A DNA stretch of 64,000 bases from Chitinophaga sp. (GTDB taxonomy: Bacteria; Bacteroidota; Bacteroidia; Chitinophagales; Chitinophagaceae). The notes beneath the pieces are model-generated. The model did no database searches, had not been told where the DNA came from, and worked only from the letters and a program-made list of their open reading frames with translations. Position numbers and translations under genes: made by a program. Each line of letters begins with the position of its first letter. The stretch's first letter is position 1. Positions 42,312 to 51,181 of this stretch are shown piece by piece. The stretch lies in the NCBI RefSeq assembly GCF_019236475.1, contig NZ_JAFAIX010000014.1, positions 62,001 through 126,000 of the forward strand, read 5' to 3'.

Positions 42312-42328
42312 TTTCTAATATCAACCGC

Positions 42329-43426
42329 TTACTTCTTCCCAAATTTCGGCACCAAACTACTCCCCACCTTTATCTCATCTGTAGCTCTCGTCAACAGGGT
42401 ATCCCCTACTGAAAGATTCCCAAAAATTTCTGTTTTATCTCCCAGATTGATACCATTGCGTACATCCACCCATTCTGCTTTTCCATCTTTCAGCCGGATC
42501 ACAAAACGTTTTTCCAGGTTGGTGGCTACCGCAGATGCAGGGACCAAGAAGGTAGGCGTTTTTCTACCCAGATTCAATACTGCATTGGCAAACATGCCCG
42601 ATTTGAGCTGATGGTTATTGTTCTGGAAAAGAAATTCCCATGTTTCAGTTCTGTTTGATAGGTTTAATGCTCCCGCCTTTCGGGATAAGGTGGCCTGATA
42701 CGTTACATCCGGCTGGGCATCTACTGTAAAATGAATGGTAGATGTGCCGCTATTGGCAGCTATATATGCCTCTGGAACGGGAACGCGTAAACGAAGCGTA
42801 CTGATATTCTCTACTACCAGCAGTGGTTTAGGATTACCTGCACTCACTAGCGTTCCAGGATCTACATTTCGCTGGGTAACAACGCCATTAAATGGAGCGC
42901 GAATAGTCAGGTAATCTTTCAATTGAGCAAATGCATTTGTCTTAGAACGCGCTGCGTTGAGGGCCGCGCTGTCGGCCATCATGAGGCTTTTCGCTTTTTC
43001 CAACTCTCCGGCCGCTATGGTCCCTTCTACTTTTGCGGCATTCAAAATTCTCCGGTATGCATCCAGACTCCCTAAATATCGCGAACGAGCTGTCTGTACC
43101 TCTGCATTCGCCTGCGCATAGTTCGCATTGGCTTCTGGCGCTTCCAATACTGCCAGCAACTGGCCTTTACTTACCTTATCACCAATGTCCACTTTCAAGG
43201 CACCTACATAGCCGCTTACCTTCGCATACATCTCCGCCCGCTCCAATGGAATCAGCTCGGAAGGAAATGTCATCTGTTTATTGACGGTATCCTTGCTGAG
43301 CAGAAAAGCAGTTGCGGAATCAGCACCCACTTTCTTTGCTACGTCTTTGCCATTCCGGTTTTGCTGACAGGCTGTCGACATACATACCAGCGATGCTAAT
43401 CCTATGATGGAAAATGAAAATTTCAT
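42329..43426 (-). CDS. RND efflux periplasmic adaptor (membrane fusion lipoprotein)
   Basis: 365 residues from the ATG at 43426, which gives a lipoprotein signal (SIIGLASLVCMSTAC) and a 10-bp gap to the permease gene; a longer frame overlapping the permease by 32 bp is less likely. The adaptor layout is clear: PAEMYAKVSGYVGALKVDIG-type lipoyl halves (AKVSGYVGALKVDIGDKVSK and LTIRAPFNGVVTQRNVDPG), a helical hairpin between them (ANAEVQTARSRYLGSLD), then beta-barrel and membrane-proximal domains. It links the permease to the TolC-type channel. Third gene of the tolC-RND-MFP operon. Confidence 0.92.
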   Translation of the reverse strand: MKFSFSIIGLASLVCMSTACQQNRNGKDVAKKVGADSATAFLLSKDTVNKQMTFPSELIPLERAEMYAKVSGYVGALKVDIGDKVSKGQLLAVLEAPEANANYAQANAEVQTARSRYLGSLDAYRRILNAAKVEGTIAAGELEKAKSLMMADSAALNAARSKTNAFAQLKDYLTIRAPFNGVVTQRNVDPGTLVSAGNPKPLLVVENISTLRLRVPVPEAYIAANSGTSTIHFTVDAQPDVTYQATLSRKAGALNLSNRTETWEFLFQNNNHQLKSGMFANAVLNLGRKTPTFLVPASAVATNLEKRFVIRLKDGKAEWVDVRNGINLGDKTEIFGNLSVGDTLLTRATDEIKVGSSLVPKFGKK

Positions 43427-43436
43427 TGTATCGTTT

Positions 43437-46400
43437 TTATAGAAAATCTTGTTCATTGTTTGCTTCATAATACCTGCTATCCTTATCCTCTGGATGCAAA
43501 GACGGGCTATGGTAGCCTTTCTTGCCCATTATTCCTGTGTAAATAGCTGGCAGGAAAATTAAGGTGCTAATAGTAGAAAACAATAATCCTCCTATTACTG
43601 CAATGCCCAGCGGCGCCGTCTGATCGCCCCCTTCCGTGAATCCGATTGCCATGGGAATCATACCTGCAATCATCGCCATGCTGGTCATCAATATGGGACG
43701 TAACCTGTTTGTGGCGCCTGTTACAGCAAATCCTGGCTTCGATTGTTTCCTATATACTTCCCCGTTAGTAATCAAAAGAATAGCATTGGCTACCGCCACA
43801 CCCACCGCCATGATGGTTCCCATGTAGGATTGTATGTTCAGCGACTGTCCCGTTAACAATAACATTAAAAGTGCCCCTGCAATCACTGCGGGTACTACAG
43901 ATAATACCGCCAATGATAAGCGGAATGACTGGAAATTGACAGTCAACATCAGGAAGATCACCACAATCGCAATCAACAGGCCCGTTTCCAACTCATTCAT
44001 GGTTTGAGTAAGCAAATCTGCTTGGCCACGGAGCATAATCTTTACCCCCTGCGGCAGCTCTCCTAGGGCAGCAATTTCCTTTTTAACTGCGTTTATAGCC
44101 GAGCCTACATCCTTTTTGTAAATATTTGCCGTGAGCGTGATATAACGCTGTTGGTTGATACGATCATACTCCCCTGGAGAGGTTGTTTTTTGGGAGGTAG
44201 TCACATCCCGCAAATATACACCTGCAGCCACTGGTACTAATCCCAATTCATCACTGTTATTGACCCTATACTGCGGATATTCTACCTGAACCTGGTAGGC
44301 AGTACCTGTGTTTTTGTCGAGCCAATAGTTTGGCTGCGTAAAGCGACTGGAAGAAGTAGCCGCTACGGTTGACTTAGTAATCTGATCCACCGTTAATCCC
44401 AACTGCCCCGCTTTAATTCTATCGATGTTCAGTTTAATGCCTGGATATTCTAATGGCGTGGCAATCTGTACATCCCGTAAGTAGGCAATTCCTTGCAATT
44501 TCTTATTTAGCGCCTCAGCAATCTTACGACTTTGAGAAAGATTCTTTCCCATGATGGCAATCTCAATAGGATTGGCAGTACCCATATTTACTACTTGTTC
44601 CACCATATCACCCGGTTCAAAAGATAGCATGGCTGTTGGCATATCCTTTTTGACAGCCTCCCGCAATACCTCTTTAAAGCCTTCTATGGCAATGCCGGTA
44701 CCATGCTTCAGCTTTAATTTTGTCACGGATTCATGTGGTCCGCTGGTCCAGAGGTGGATAAGATTCACTGGGTAACTAGAAGGTTGTACCCCTATAAATG
44801 CAGAACTAATTTCAACTTGCCCTTTTGTAATGCTATCGGCCAGGTGCAATAATTGCTGAGTGGCGGCCTCTGTTCTTTCCACACGGGTTCCTGCAGGCAA
44901 CCTTAAGCGCACCTGCGCTTGGCCTGCATCTGTTTTAGGGAATATCTCCGTACCTAGGAAATAAAAACCAATCCCTGTTAATCCTATTGTTAATACGAGA
45001 TATACGGGCGTTGTCCAGGAAGATCGTTTTACAAAGCGTTGCAGCCATGCTTCATAGCGGGAGCGAAAACGATTAAAGCGATTCGCGGCATTGGCTTCTC
45101 CTCCCTGGATTCGATCTTTCAGCAACCAATGCGCAAAAACAGGTACCACGGTCTGCGAAAGAATAAAGGAGGCTATCATCGCAAAGCCTACTGCCAGTGA
45201 TAAAGGCAGGAACATCGCGCCGGGAATACCCGACATAAATAGGGCAGGTACAAATACCGCCAATACACAAAGGAGGATCAGCAATTTAGGTAATGCTATC
45301 TCCCGACAGGCATCCCAGATCGCCTTTGCTTTTGATTTTCCTAATTCCTGGTGATGGTGTATGTTTTCAATCGTCACAGTGGATTCATCCACCAAAATAC
45401 CAATGGCCAACGCCAAGCCTCCCAATGTCATTACATTCAGCGTTTGGCCAAATATTTTTAGACCGATGATGGCAGACAATAAGGCCAGTGGAATAGTAAT
45501 TACCACGATCAAGGCGCCACGTAAGTCTTGTAAAAAGAGCAATACCATCAATCCCGTCAGTAGCGCTCCCAGGATTCCCTCTGTGGTCAGACTTCTCAAT
45601 GAATTGATCACATAGCCTGACTGATCAAAAGAATAGGTGACTTTAATATCATCTGGAACAGCAGCCTGCATATCTGGCAAGGCCGCTTTTACTCGTTGCA
45701 CTACATCCCAGGTGGCGGCATCGGCCCGTTTGGTAACAGGGATATACACGGAGCGTTTTCCATTGATCAGGGCATAACTGGTAGTTACATCAGCGCCTAG
45801 TTCTACATTGCCAATATCCCGGATGTACACTGCAGGACCCGCTCCCAGTTTCAAGGGCACATTCTCCAGCTCTTTCACATTTTCAACCACCGCATTCTGT
45901 GAAGTAATCAGCATCTGATCTTCTTGCCTGATATTACCTGCCGGTGTGATACTATTGGATTTGGCCAGGGCTTGCACGACCTCGTCCGGGGAAAGATTGT
46001 AATTCCTTATTTTCTCTGGATCTACTTTTATAATAACCGTTTTCTGGTTACCACCAAATGGTGGCGGAGCCGATACCCCAGGCAAAGTGGAAAACATTGG
46101 TCTGACTTTGAACAAGGCCAGGTCTTGTATTTCGCCAAGGGAGCGCGTTTCCGAAGTAAATACCAACTGTCCTACCGGAACGCTCCCTGCATCAAAGCGG
46201 GTAACAAATGGAGGCACGGTTCCTGGTGGCATAAAGGCACGGGCGCGGTTTACATAACCAACTACCTCTCCCATCGCCTGACTCATATCTGTACCTTCAT
46301 TGAACTGTATTTTGATAATAGCAGCACCTTGAATCGATTTGGATTCTACGAATTTCACGCCGGTGACATACAGAAAATGGTATTCATAATAAGAAGTAAT

Positions 46401-46589
46401 AAACCCTTCCATCTGTTCAGGAGAAAGGCCTCCATAGGGCTGGGCCACATAAATAGTAGGCGTTCCCATTTTCGGAAAGATGTCGATTTTCATGTTTTTA
46501 ATACTGAGCCATGAAAAAAAGACAATCCCAATAAAGGCCACTACAACTGCCAATGGTCTACGCAATGCCATCGCTATTAATCGGATCAT
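43437..46589 (-). CDS. RND-family efflux pump permease (AcrB/MexB-type)
   Basis: 1050 residues, proton-driven trimeric inner-membrane pump with 12 membrane segments and two large periplasmic loops. Typical elements include KIDIFPKMGTPTIYVAQPYGG, FNEGTDMSQAMGEVVGYVNR, and TM4 LGGLALAIGILVDESTVTIE. In TM4 the usual proton-relay pair Asp-Asp of AcrB is Asp-Glu here (VDES). TM10 has VGVAVANAILLITNGEVYRK. Substrates are unknown, and it groups with the broad HAE-1-like or Bacteroidota multidrug type rather than heavy-metal CzcA. It is 7 bp from the tolC-type gene and 10 bp from the adaptor. Confidence 0.92.
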   Translation of the reverse strand: MIRLIAMALRRPLAVVVAFIGIVFFSWLSIKNMKIDIFPKMGTPTIYVAQPYGGLSPEQMEGFITSYYEYHFLYVTGVKFVESKSIQGAAIIKIQFNEGTDMSQAMGEVVGYVNRARAFMPPGTVPPFVTRFDAGSVPVGQLVFTSETRSLGEIQDLALFKVRPMFSTLPGVSAPPPFGGNQKTVIIKVDPEKIRNYNLSPDEVVQALAKSNSITPAGNIRQEDQMLITSQNAVVENVKELENVPLKLGAGPAVYIRDIGNVELGADVTTSYALINGKRSVYIPVTKRADAATWDVVQRVKAALPDMQAAVPDDIKVTYSFDQSGYVINSLRSLTTEGILGALLTGLMVLLFLQDLRGALIVVITIPLALLSAIIGLKIFGQTLNVMTLGGLALAIGILVDESTVTIENIHHHQELGKSKAKAIWDACREIALPKLLILLCVLAVFVPALFMSGIPGAMFLPLSLAVGFAMIASFILSQTVVPVFAHWLLKDRIQGGEANAANRFNRFRSRYEAWLQRFVKRSSWTTPVYLVLTIGLTGIGFYFLGTEIFPKTDAGQAQVRLRLPAGTRVERTEAATQQLLHLADSITKGQVEISSAFIGVQPSSYPVNLIHLWTSGPHESVTKLKLKHGTGIAIEGFKEVLREAVKKDMPTAMLSFEPGDMVEQVVNMGTANPIEIAIMGKNLSQSRKIAEALNKKLQGIAYLRDVQIATPLEYPGIKLNIDRIKAGQLGLTVDQITKSTVAATSSSRFTQPNYWLDKNTGTAYQVQVEYPQYRVNNSDELGLVPVAAGVYLRDVTTSQKTTSPGEYDRINQQRYITLTANIYKKDVGSAINAVKKEIAALGELPQGVKIMLRGQADLLTQTMNELETGLLIAIVVIFLMLTVNFQSFRLSLAVLSVVPAVIAGALLMLLLTGQSLNIQSYMGTIMAVGVAVANAILLITNGEVYRKQSKPGFAVTGATNRLRPILMTSMAMIAGMIPMAIGFTEGGDQTAPLGIAVIGGLLFSTISTLIFLPAIYTGIMGKKGYHSPSLHPEDKDSRYYEANNEQDFL

Positions 46590-46596
46590 AACCTTG

Positions 46597-47991
46597 CTAC
46601 TTAACCTGGTTTAAGAATAAATTCAGATCGCCACTCACAGCGGCCTTATACAATAGCGCCTTCCATACAGCCATATACGCTGTTTTATTATCAGTAGCCG
46701 CTTTCACCAATGCATACTGTGCCTGCATCAAATCAGCAAAATTCGCTAACCCCGACTGATAGCGGGATTGCATGGCTTTGTATGAAAAATTAGCAGATTC
46801 AAAATACAGCGGTGTTTCTTTAGACACCATTAAAGCGGTGCTGAGTGTGGTATCAGCCAGCTCATTCTGTTTCCTCACCTGCAATGATATCTCATTCAAT
46901 TTTTCCTCGTTGGATCTGATCAGCAAATCCTGCTGCTGCACCTGAGATCTTATTTTTGCAAATTGTAAAATAGGTATGCTTAACTGCAAGCCAAGACCAT
47001 AATTATATCGTTGGAAAGCAAGACCCTCAGTGGATTTCACATTACCGTTATAATCAACGCCAGAGCCTCTCGCATAGGCAGTCCCCCACATACCGAGTGT
47101 TGGCATCGTTGTTTTACCTAGTACTTTTTTACGGGCTTTGCTCAACTCAATATTGGTGGCATACAAGGAAAGCAATGGATTTTTTGCGGTATCAGCAGGT
47201 ACATACGCTTCGGGGAGTCGCGTGAAGTAACTGGTATCAGTCAGTACAGGAGTGTTATCTGTTGCAAGCAACTGCGAAAGCGTAATGATAGCCTGTTCTT
47301 TATATTTACGGCTGTTCAGTAACTCCACCCTGGCTCTGGACATTTCTGCTTTCAGGAGGGCGGTATCTACACCTGGCTTGATACCACTTACAACCAATGT
47401 TCTGGCCACTGTTAAATTCGCATCCGTGCGAACAACGTTTTCCTCAAATACTTTCTCCATTTCCATCGCAGTGAGGATATCCAGGTAGGAATTGATCACC
47501 TTTATCTTATGCTGAAAGATCTCGTTGCCCGCATCGGCTTTCGCATATTGCGCACCAGCTATGGAAAAATCCACCTGAGAGGCACGCTGTCCGAAGGTAA
47601 TCGGTTGCCAGTTTAACAGCAAACTAGTGGCACTGCCGAATACACCATCATAGTGATTTGCCGTGGCTGGAGGGCCGCTAATAGGTACCAGGTAGGTGGG
47701 ATATGCCATGCCAGTGATGTTGTTATAAGTGGCATAATTTACTTGGTAGGCCGCATCCAGAGAAGGTATTAGGGAACTCTTACTGGCATTGATCGCCTTT
47801 TGTGACGCTTTTACTTCCCATGCTTTGGATTTTAATAATGGATAGTTATTTTCTGCTAGTTGCAACAACTCCTTCAGCGAAGTAGCCGCTGAGGATTGAG
47901 CGAATGTCGTCTCCCTAAAGCCTATCAGGCAAACGAAACATAAAAATAGCCTCAACGGCAGGCTGTACATATTCGTTGATTTAAAATTCAT
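46597..47991 (-). CDS. TolC-family outer-membrane efflux protein
   Basis: 464 residues from the ATG at 47991 (MNFKSTNMYSLPLRLFLC), followed by a signal peptide ending at TFAQ; a further upstream ATG would extend it by 22 residues with poor composition. OEP-type repeats are seen as two helical pairs with LKELLQLAENNYPLLKSKAW and AMQSRYQSGLANFADLMQAQY, the second being the typical end motif. It forms the outer-membrane duct for the RND pump encoded 7 bp downstream. A -7 box and a motif shared with the hemerythrin promoter lie about 90-135 bp upstream. Confidence 0.9.
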   Translation of the reverse strand: MNFKSTNMYSLPLRLFLCFVCLIGFRETTFAQSSAATSLKELLQLAENNYPLLKSKAWEVKASQKAINASKSSLIPSLDAAYQVNYATYNNITGMAYPTYLVPISGPPATANHYDGVFGSATSLLLNWQPITFGQRASQVDFSIAGAQYAKADAGNEIFQHKIKVINSYLDILTAMEMEKVFEENVVRTDANLTVARTLVVSGIKPGVDTALLKAEMSRARVELLNSRKYKEQAIITLSQLLATDNTPVLTDTSYFTRLPEAYVPADTAKNPLLSLYATNIELSKARKKVLGKTTMPTLGMWGTAYARGSGVDYNGNVKSTEGLAFQRYNYGLGLQLSIPILQFAKIRSQVQQQDLLIRSNEEKLNEISLQVRKQNELADTTLSTALMVSKETPLYFESANFSYKAMQSRYQSGLANFADLMQAQYALVKAATDNKTAYMAVWKALLYKAAVSGDLNLFLNQVK

Positions 47992-48078
47992 CGGATGGTA
48001 GTAACAGGGTAAAAATAGTAGAGAGATGGAATCTACATCCCCTCTCTCCCTGCCCAATGGTTACGAGCGCAAATATTG

Positions 48079-48086
48079 CAAATATA
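48079..48086 (-). promoter_or_regulatory. -7 promoter box of the tolC-RND-MFP operon
   Basis: TATATTTG on the minus strand, an exact TAnnTTTG match, about 90 bp ahead of the tolC start. No TTG at the usual -33 spacing; that place is taken by the AraC-type motif at 48100-48127, as expected for an activator-dependent promoter. Confidence 0.5.
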
Positions 48087-48099
48087 ACTATCGTTTTAT

Positions 48100-48127
48100 G
48101 GTATATTTGAAAATAGAATGGTATTAA
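48100..48127. promoter_or_regulatory. AraC-type motif, copy 1 (tolC promoter)
   Basis: A 28-bp sequence starting GGTATATTTGAAAAT and ending TGGTATTAA. It equals the 28-bp sequence at 49492-49519 at 22 of 28 positions. Two GGTA half-sites are 20 bp apart, about two helical turns, as is normal for AraC-family proteins. Together with the neighbouring AraC gene this is the probable control site of the efflux operon. Confidence 0.62.
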
Positions 48128-48158
48128 TATAGCATGCAAGCGCTGCGCCCTCCTTCCA

Positions 48159-48608
48159 TCACCTCAGACGATTGAACATTCGTTTTCTCTTCATTCGCGC
48201 CAATCGATGGTCCATAGAAAACTTCCCGGCGCCATTGATCAAAAGAAAGATCAATATCATGGTCATCGCAAAATCAGTCCGGTATTCGTGCGCCATCGCC
48301 CAAAATCCTTTTTGCTCCAATATGGGTACTTTCGTAGCAATAAATGCCACGATCATCACTATCAGCAAGGGGATTGTTGCGAGTCGGACTAATAACCCAA
48401 TAATTAACAGTAAGCCACATATTATCTCAAAACAAGCGGTAAAGTATGCCCAGAATTCTGGCTGCGGGAAGCCTATCTTTTCAAAACGTCCGGGCCCAAG
48501 ATCTACTGGTAGTAGGAATTTCTGTATTCCTTCCGATAAGAATACAAGGCCTGGGATCAGGCGAATCAACAAATAGGAATAACCTAATGGTTGGCTTTCG
48601 CTTTTCAT
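48159..48608 (-). CDS. DoxX-family membrane protein
   Basis: 149 residues from the ATG at 48608 (MKSESQPLGYSYLLIRLIPG), chosen over an upstream ATG that would intrude into the hemerythrin gene. Four membrane segments; GLVFLSEGIQKFLLP and FEIICGLLLIIGLLVRLATI are the DoxX signature. Members associate with quinone or thiol redox chemistry in the membrane. It follows the hemerythrin gene by 28 bp, on the same strand, so the two probably share the promoter at 49445-49475. Confidence 0.87.
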   Translation of the reverse strand: MKSESQPLGYSYLLIRLIPGLVFLSEGIQKFLLPVDLGPGRFEKIGFPQPEFWAYFTACFEIICGLLLIIGLLVRLATIPLLIVMIVAFIATKVPILEQKGFWAMAHEYRTDFAMTMILIFLLINGAGKFSMDHRLARMKRKRMFNRLR

Positions 48609-48636
48609 AGCAAACGGTTTGAATGGTGATGACGGC

Positions 48637-49368
48637 CTATAGTTTAGGAGTAAACTGTGCCAAATCATAAATGCCCAATTGCTGCTCTACTTTGGCAACC
48701 TTGTCTACAAAGGTTTCGAATCCTCCCTCTCCGAAGAGCTGGTGTTCCCGCTTTTCAAAATCTTCACCCAGACTGTCAAACTCATGTTTGCTGACGATTC
48801 CCCTCAATGCGGGGAACAATACAGTATCCTCCCGGGCTTCATGAGGCCGGTACATACGATTAAAGGATGTCAGCAGACTATTCAGTTTTCGTTTATTCTC
48901 TTCCGTTGTTATTTGCGGTTGCTTGCCCAGTTGGAGCAACTGGTCTGTAATAACACGCCCTTGTTGGTGCTGTGTTTTTAATACCTGCACCAGGTCTGTC
49001 AATTGATGGGCTTTTTCAAAACGAGGAAATAAAAAATCCTCCTCTTGTTTCTCATGGTACTCTTCTATAAAAGTTCGGATAATGCCAGCGGCATCCGTAA
49101 TCAGTTGGGGATTAATTTGCTCATTGGAGGCCAGCATTTGTAGGAAATGATCGTATACCAATAAAACCCGGTTTAAGATACCGTGCTCACGCATAAGGTC
49201 CTCTGGCGGACTTATTTCCTCTTCTTCTTTTCCCTTATCCTTACAGCCGGGTAAAAGACCTATCCCCAGCATACCCGAAACAACCGTTACTTTCAGGCCG
49301 TTTTCAATAAAGTTTCTTCGACTGTGACGCGCATTGATATTAGGCTCACCATGGAGGGGTGTATGCAT
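48637..49368 (-). CDS. Hemerythrin-like (HHE) domain lipoprotein with Tat-type signal
   Basis: 243 residues. The N-terminus has a twin-arginine-like motif (SRRNFIENG) and then a lipobox (GIGLLPGC), so it may be exported folded by Tat and lipid-anchored. The hemerythrin cation-binding pattern follows: MREHGILNRVLLVYDHFL, EYHEKQEEDFLFPRFE, LKTQHQQGRVITDQL and RPHEAREDTVLFPAL, together giving the His/Glu ligands of a di-iron site. Such proteins bind O2, NO or act in iron or redox protection. Cotranscribed with a DoxX gene and preceded by a promoter with an AraC-type site. Confidence 0.87.
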   Translation of the reverse strand: MHTPLHGEPNINARHSRRNFIENGLKVTVVSGMLGIGLLPGCKDKGKEEEEISPPEDLMREHGILNRVLLVYDHFLQMLASNEQINPQLITDAAGIIRTFIEEYHEKQEEDFLFPRFEKAHQLTDLVQVLKTQHQQGRVITDQLLQLGKQPQITTEENKRKLNSLLTSFNRMYRPHEAREDTVLFPALRGIVSKHEFDSLGEDFEKREHQLFGEGGFETFVDKVAKVEQQLGIYDLAQFTPKL

Positions 49369-49444
49369 AGCATCGTTACTTTTATCTATGAAAAATAAAA
49401 GAGATGAAGAGTGCCAGGCTGATCCTTAATCCTGTCTACAGGGC

Positions 49445-49475
49445 CAAACGTATCTACATAACAAATTTCATACAA
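49445..49475 (-). promoter_or_regulatory. Promoter of the hemerythrin-DoxX operon
   Basis: On the minus strand a -33 TTG (49475-49473) is followed after 20 bp by TACGTTTG (49452-49445), which matches the Bacteroidota spacing and TAnnTTTG. It lies 77 bp ahead of the start codon, and the AraC-type half-sites lie just upstream. Confidence 0.6.
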
Positions 49476-49481
49476 TTCTTT

Positions 49482-49519
49482 GGTATCTAACGGTATAATT
49501 GAAAATTTCGTGGTACTAA
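49482..49519. promoter_or_regulatory. AraC-type motif, copy 2 (hemerythrin promoter)
   Basis: GGTATAATTGAAAAT ... TGGTACTAA (49492-49519) matches copy 1 at 22 of 28 positions, with half-sites 20 bp apart. A third GGTATCTAA half-site begins at 49482, close to the -33 element. The right end overlaps the last codon and stop of the AraC gene. Regulator assignment by proximity. Confidence 0.62.
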
Positions 49520-50337
49520 CCGTTTTTCCTGAAGGCAAGAGGAGTTTGCTCCGTTTTGCGCTTGAAATATTTCACAAAATGCGAGGGGTCATTGAAATCG
49601 AGGAGAAAGGAAATTTCAGCAATCGTATTATCTGTGTACAGCAATAAACGTTTTGCTTCGCTGATAATGAATTCAGACAACACCTCTTCTGAAGATTGAT
49701 CCACTGCTTTGCGACAGGCAGCATTTAAATTCTGAGGAGAAGTACGCAGCAATTCCGCGTAATGGTGTACTTTATTTTTTACGGTTTGTTCCGCACTGAG
49801 CAGCGAGAGAAATGATTGGTACAAATTAGATGTTATCTCCACATGGCCGCTAAATTTCTTTACATCCTCCAACACGTGCGCCAGCAATGCTTTCAGCAGT
49901 CCTTCCGTCATGTGGAAAGTATATGTACCTTCCTTTTTGTTGGTTTCCGTAAGTAATTGAAAGAGCATTTGAGTGGTGGCATCATCTTTTAGGAAGACGC
50001 AACTCTCCTTGCTAAGTTGTGTAAATAAAGCTTTGAGTTCATTATCCAGGCTCTTTTCTATAAACGCCTTCTTGATGATTATGACATATCCATCTGGTTC
50101 GCTGTCCAGTTCCCAATAATGCACCTGGTCTTTTCGAATGAAATACATCACCGGCGGCGCCACCTGGAACTTTCTGGAATCAATATAATGGTAACCGTTG
50201 CCTTGTGAAAGGTACAATATCTCAAAGTAGTTATTATGCTTATGCGGCGTCGTTTTCCTGATTTCTTTTCGAAAAGGAGCTATCTTAATAGCCTTGCCAG
50301 AGTCGCTTTTATCTTTTACTTGTAAAGTGGTTACCAT
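49516..50337 (-). CDS. AraC-family transcriptional regulator
   Basis: 273 residues. A cupin-like ligand domain (HKHNNYFEILYLSQGNGYHYI, QVAPPVMYFIRKDQVHYWEL) fills about 25-110, then a helical linker, and two helix-turn-helix units at the C-terminus: LRTSPQNLNAACRKAVDQSS and NTIAEISFLLDFNDPSHFVKYFKRKTEQTP, the second being the classical AraC signature. The effector is unknown. A pair of similar sites near its 3' end and at the tolC promoter suggests it controls the hemerythrin and efflux operons. It is 12 bp from the GDCCVxC gene, so expression may be tied to that gene. Confidence 0.9.
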   Translation of the reverse strand: MVTTLQVKDKSDSGKAIKIAPFRKEIRKTTPHKHNNYFEILYLSQGNGYHYIDSRKFQVAPPVMYFIRKDQVHYWELDSEPDGYVIIIKKAFIEKSLDNELKALFTQLSKESCVFLKDDATTQMLFQLLTETNKKEGTYTFHMTEGLLKALLAHVLEDVKKFSGHVEITSNLYQSFLSLLSAEQTVKNKVHHYAELLRTSPQNLNAACRKAVDQSSEEVLSEFIISEAKRLLLYTDNTIAEISFLLDFNDPSHFVKYFKRKTEQTPLAFRKNG

Positions 50338-50349
50338 TATCAGTATTTT

Positions 50350-50562
50350 TTAACAACAGCAACAATTTCCTTCTTGCATCGGCGGACACTTCACGGTACC
50401 ATAACTGCAGTATACACAACAGTCGCCCGCCAGCGGTTTAAGCCGTTCGTGGCAATTTTCACATACATAGAAATATTGGCAGGCATTGGTTGGCATGATT
50501 TCCTCCTTTTGATGCCCACATTTCGGACAGGTTATAATTGATTTCAATTCCATCATATTCAT
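50350..50562 (-). CDS. GDCCVxC-domain small cysteine-rich protein
   Basis: 70 residues with 12 cysteines. TCPKCG and CENCHER form a zinc-ribbon-like pair, then GDCCVYCSYGTVKCPP (residues 47-61) is the hallmark of the GDCCVxC family, some members of which are selenoproteins. The C-terminus ends in CCCC. Such proteins are often next to mercury resistance genes and likely bind thiophilic metal. Here it follows the MerTP-like gene by 19 bp on the same strand and precedes the AraC gene by 12 bp. Confidence 0.85.
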   Translation of the reverse strand: MNMMELKSIITCPKCGHQKEEIMPTNACQYFYVCENCHERLKPLAGDCCVYCSYGTVKCPPMQEGNCCCC

Positions 50563-50581
50563 TTTAATCTAGGTGGGATAC

Positions 50582-51181
50582 TTAAGGCAGTACTTTATAG
50601 CCGGTTTCATCTTCGATAGTAGTAGCCAATTGCTGGATGGATACCTGCGTACTGTCGTATGTCACCATCGAAATACCTTTGGCATAAAAGGTTTTAGCCT
50701 GTATAACTCCTTTCTTTTGCAGTAATGCATTGTTTACATGGCCTTCACAGGCGTCACAACTCATACCAGCTATATGTAATGTTGCTTGCTGGATATGGCT
50801 TTCATTTCCAGCTATCTTTGTTTGCGCTTGGGCCTGCGAATGGAAATACTTTTCATAATAAGGGAAGGCAGACAATAAGATGGAAACAACCGTCACTATC
50901 CAGAGAAAGGATTTTGATTGTAACCAGCTTTTCTTCTCTTCCACGCACCCACAGGCATCTTTAGGCTTTGGCTTATATGCCTGATAGAATGCAAATGCCA
51001 ATACTACCGCTGTTGCAGCGAGTAAATAAGGCCGAAGCGGCGCTGCCCAACTAAATGCAGCCATTGTTCCGCCTGCGCCGCCCAAGATGGCCAATAGCGG
51101 CACAATACAGCAGAGGGAGGACGTAAACGCCAATAACAGTCCTGAACCTAGCAAAACTTTGCTATTCTTTCCGTTCTTCAT
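50582..51181 (-). CDS. Mercuric transport protein MerTP-like (MerT fused to an HMA domain)
   Basis: 199 residues. The MerT part has three membrane segments, with the vicinal cysteines in TSSLCCIVPLL (24, 25) at the first and a further CGC (77-79) in the loop. The C-terminal domain from about 130 is a MerP/HMA fold with GMSCDACEGHV (Cys 142, 145) and LATTIEDETGYKVLP. Together they move Hg(II) across the inner membrane; the reductase MerA is absent from this window. The start overlaps the ArsR gene stop by 4 bp, so translation is coupled to the repressor. Confidence 0.88.
   Translation of the reverse strand: MKNGKNSKVLLGSGLLLAFTSSLCCIVPLLAILGGAGGTMAAFSWAAPLRPYLLAATAVVLAFAFYQAYKPKPKDACGCVEEKKSWLQSKSFLWIVTVVSILLSAFPYYEKYFHSQAQAQTKIAGNESHIQQATLHIAGMSCDACEGHVNNALLQKKGVIQAKTFYAKGISMVTYDSTQVSIQQLATTIEDETGYKVLP

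Noticed and set aside
45924..46514. 196-codon open frame on the plus strand
   Set aside because: Antisense of the RND permease gene, which has a full set of motifs.
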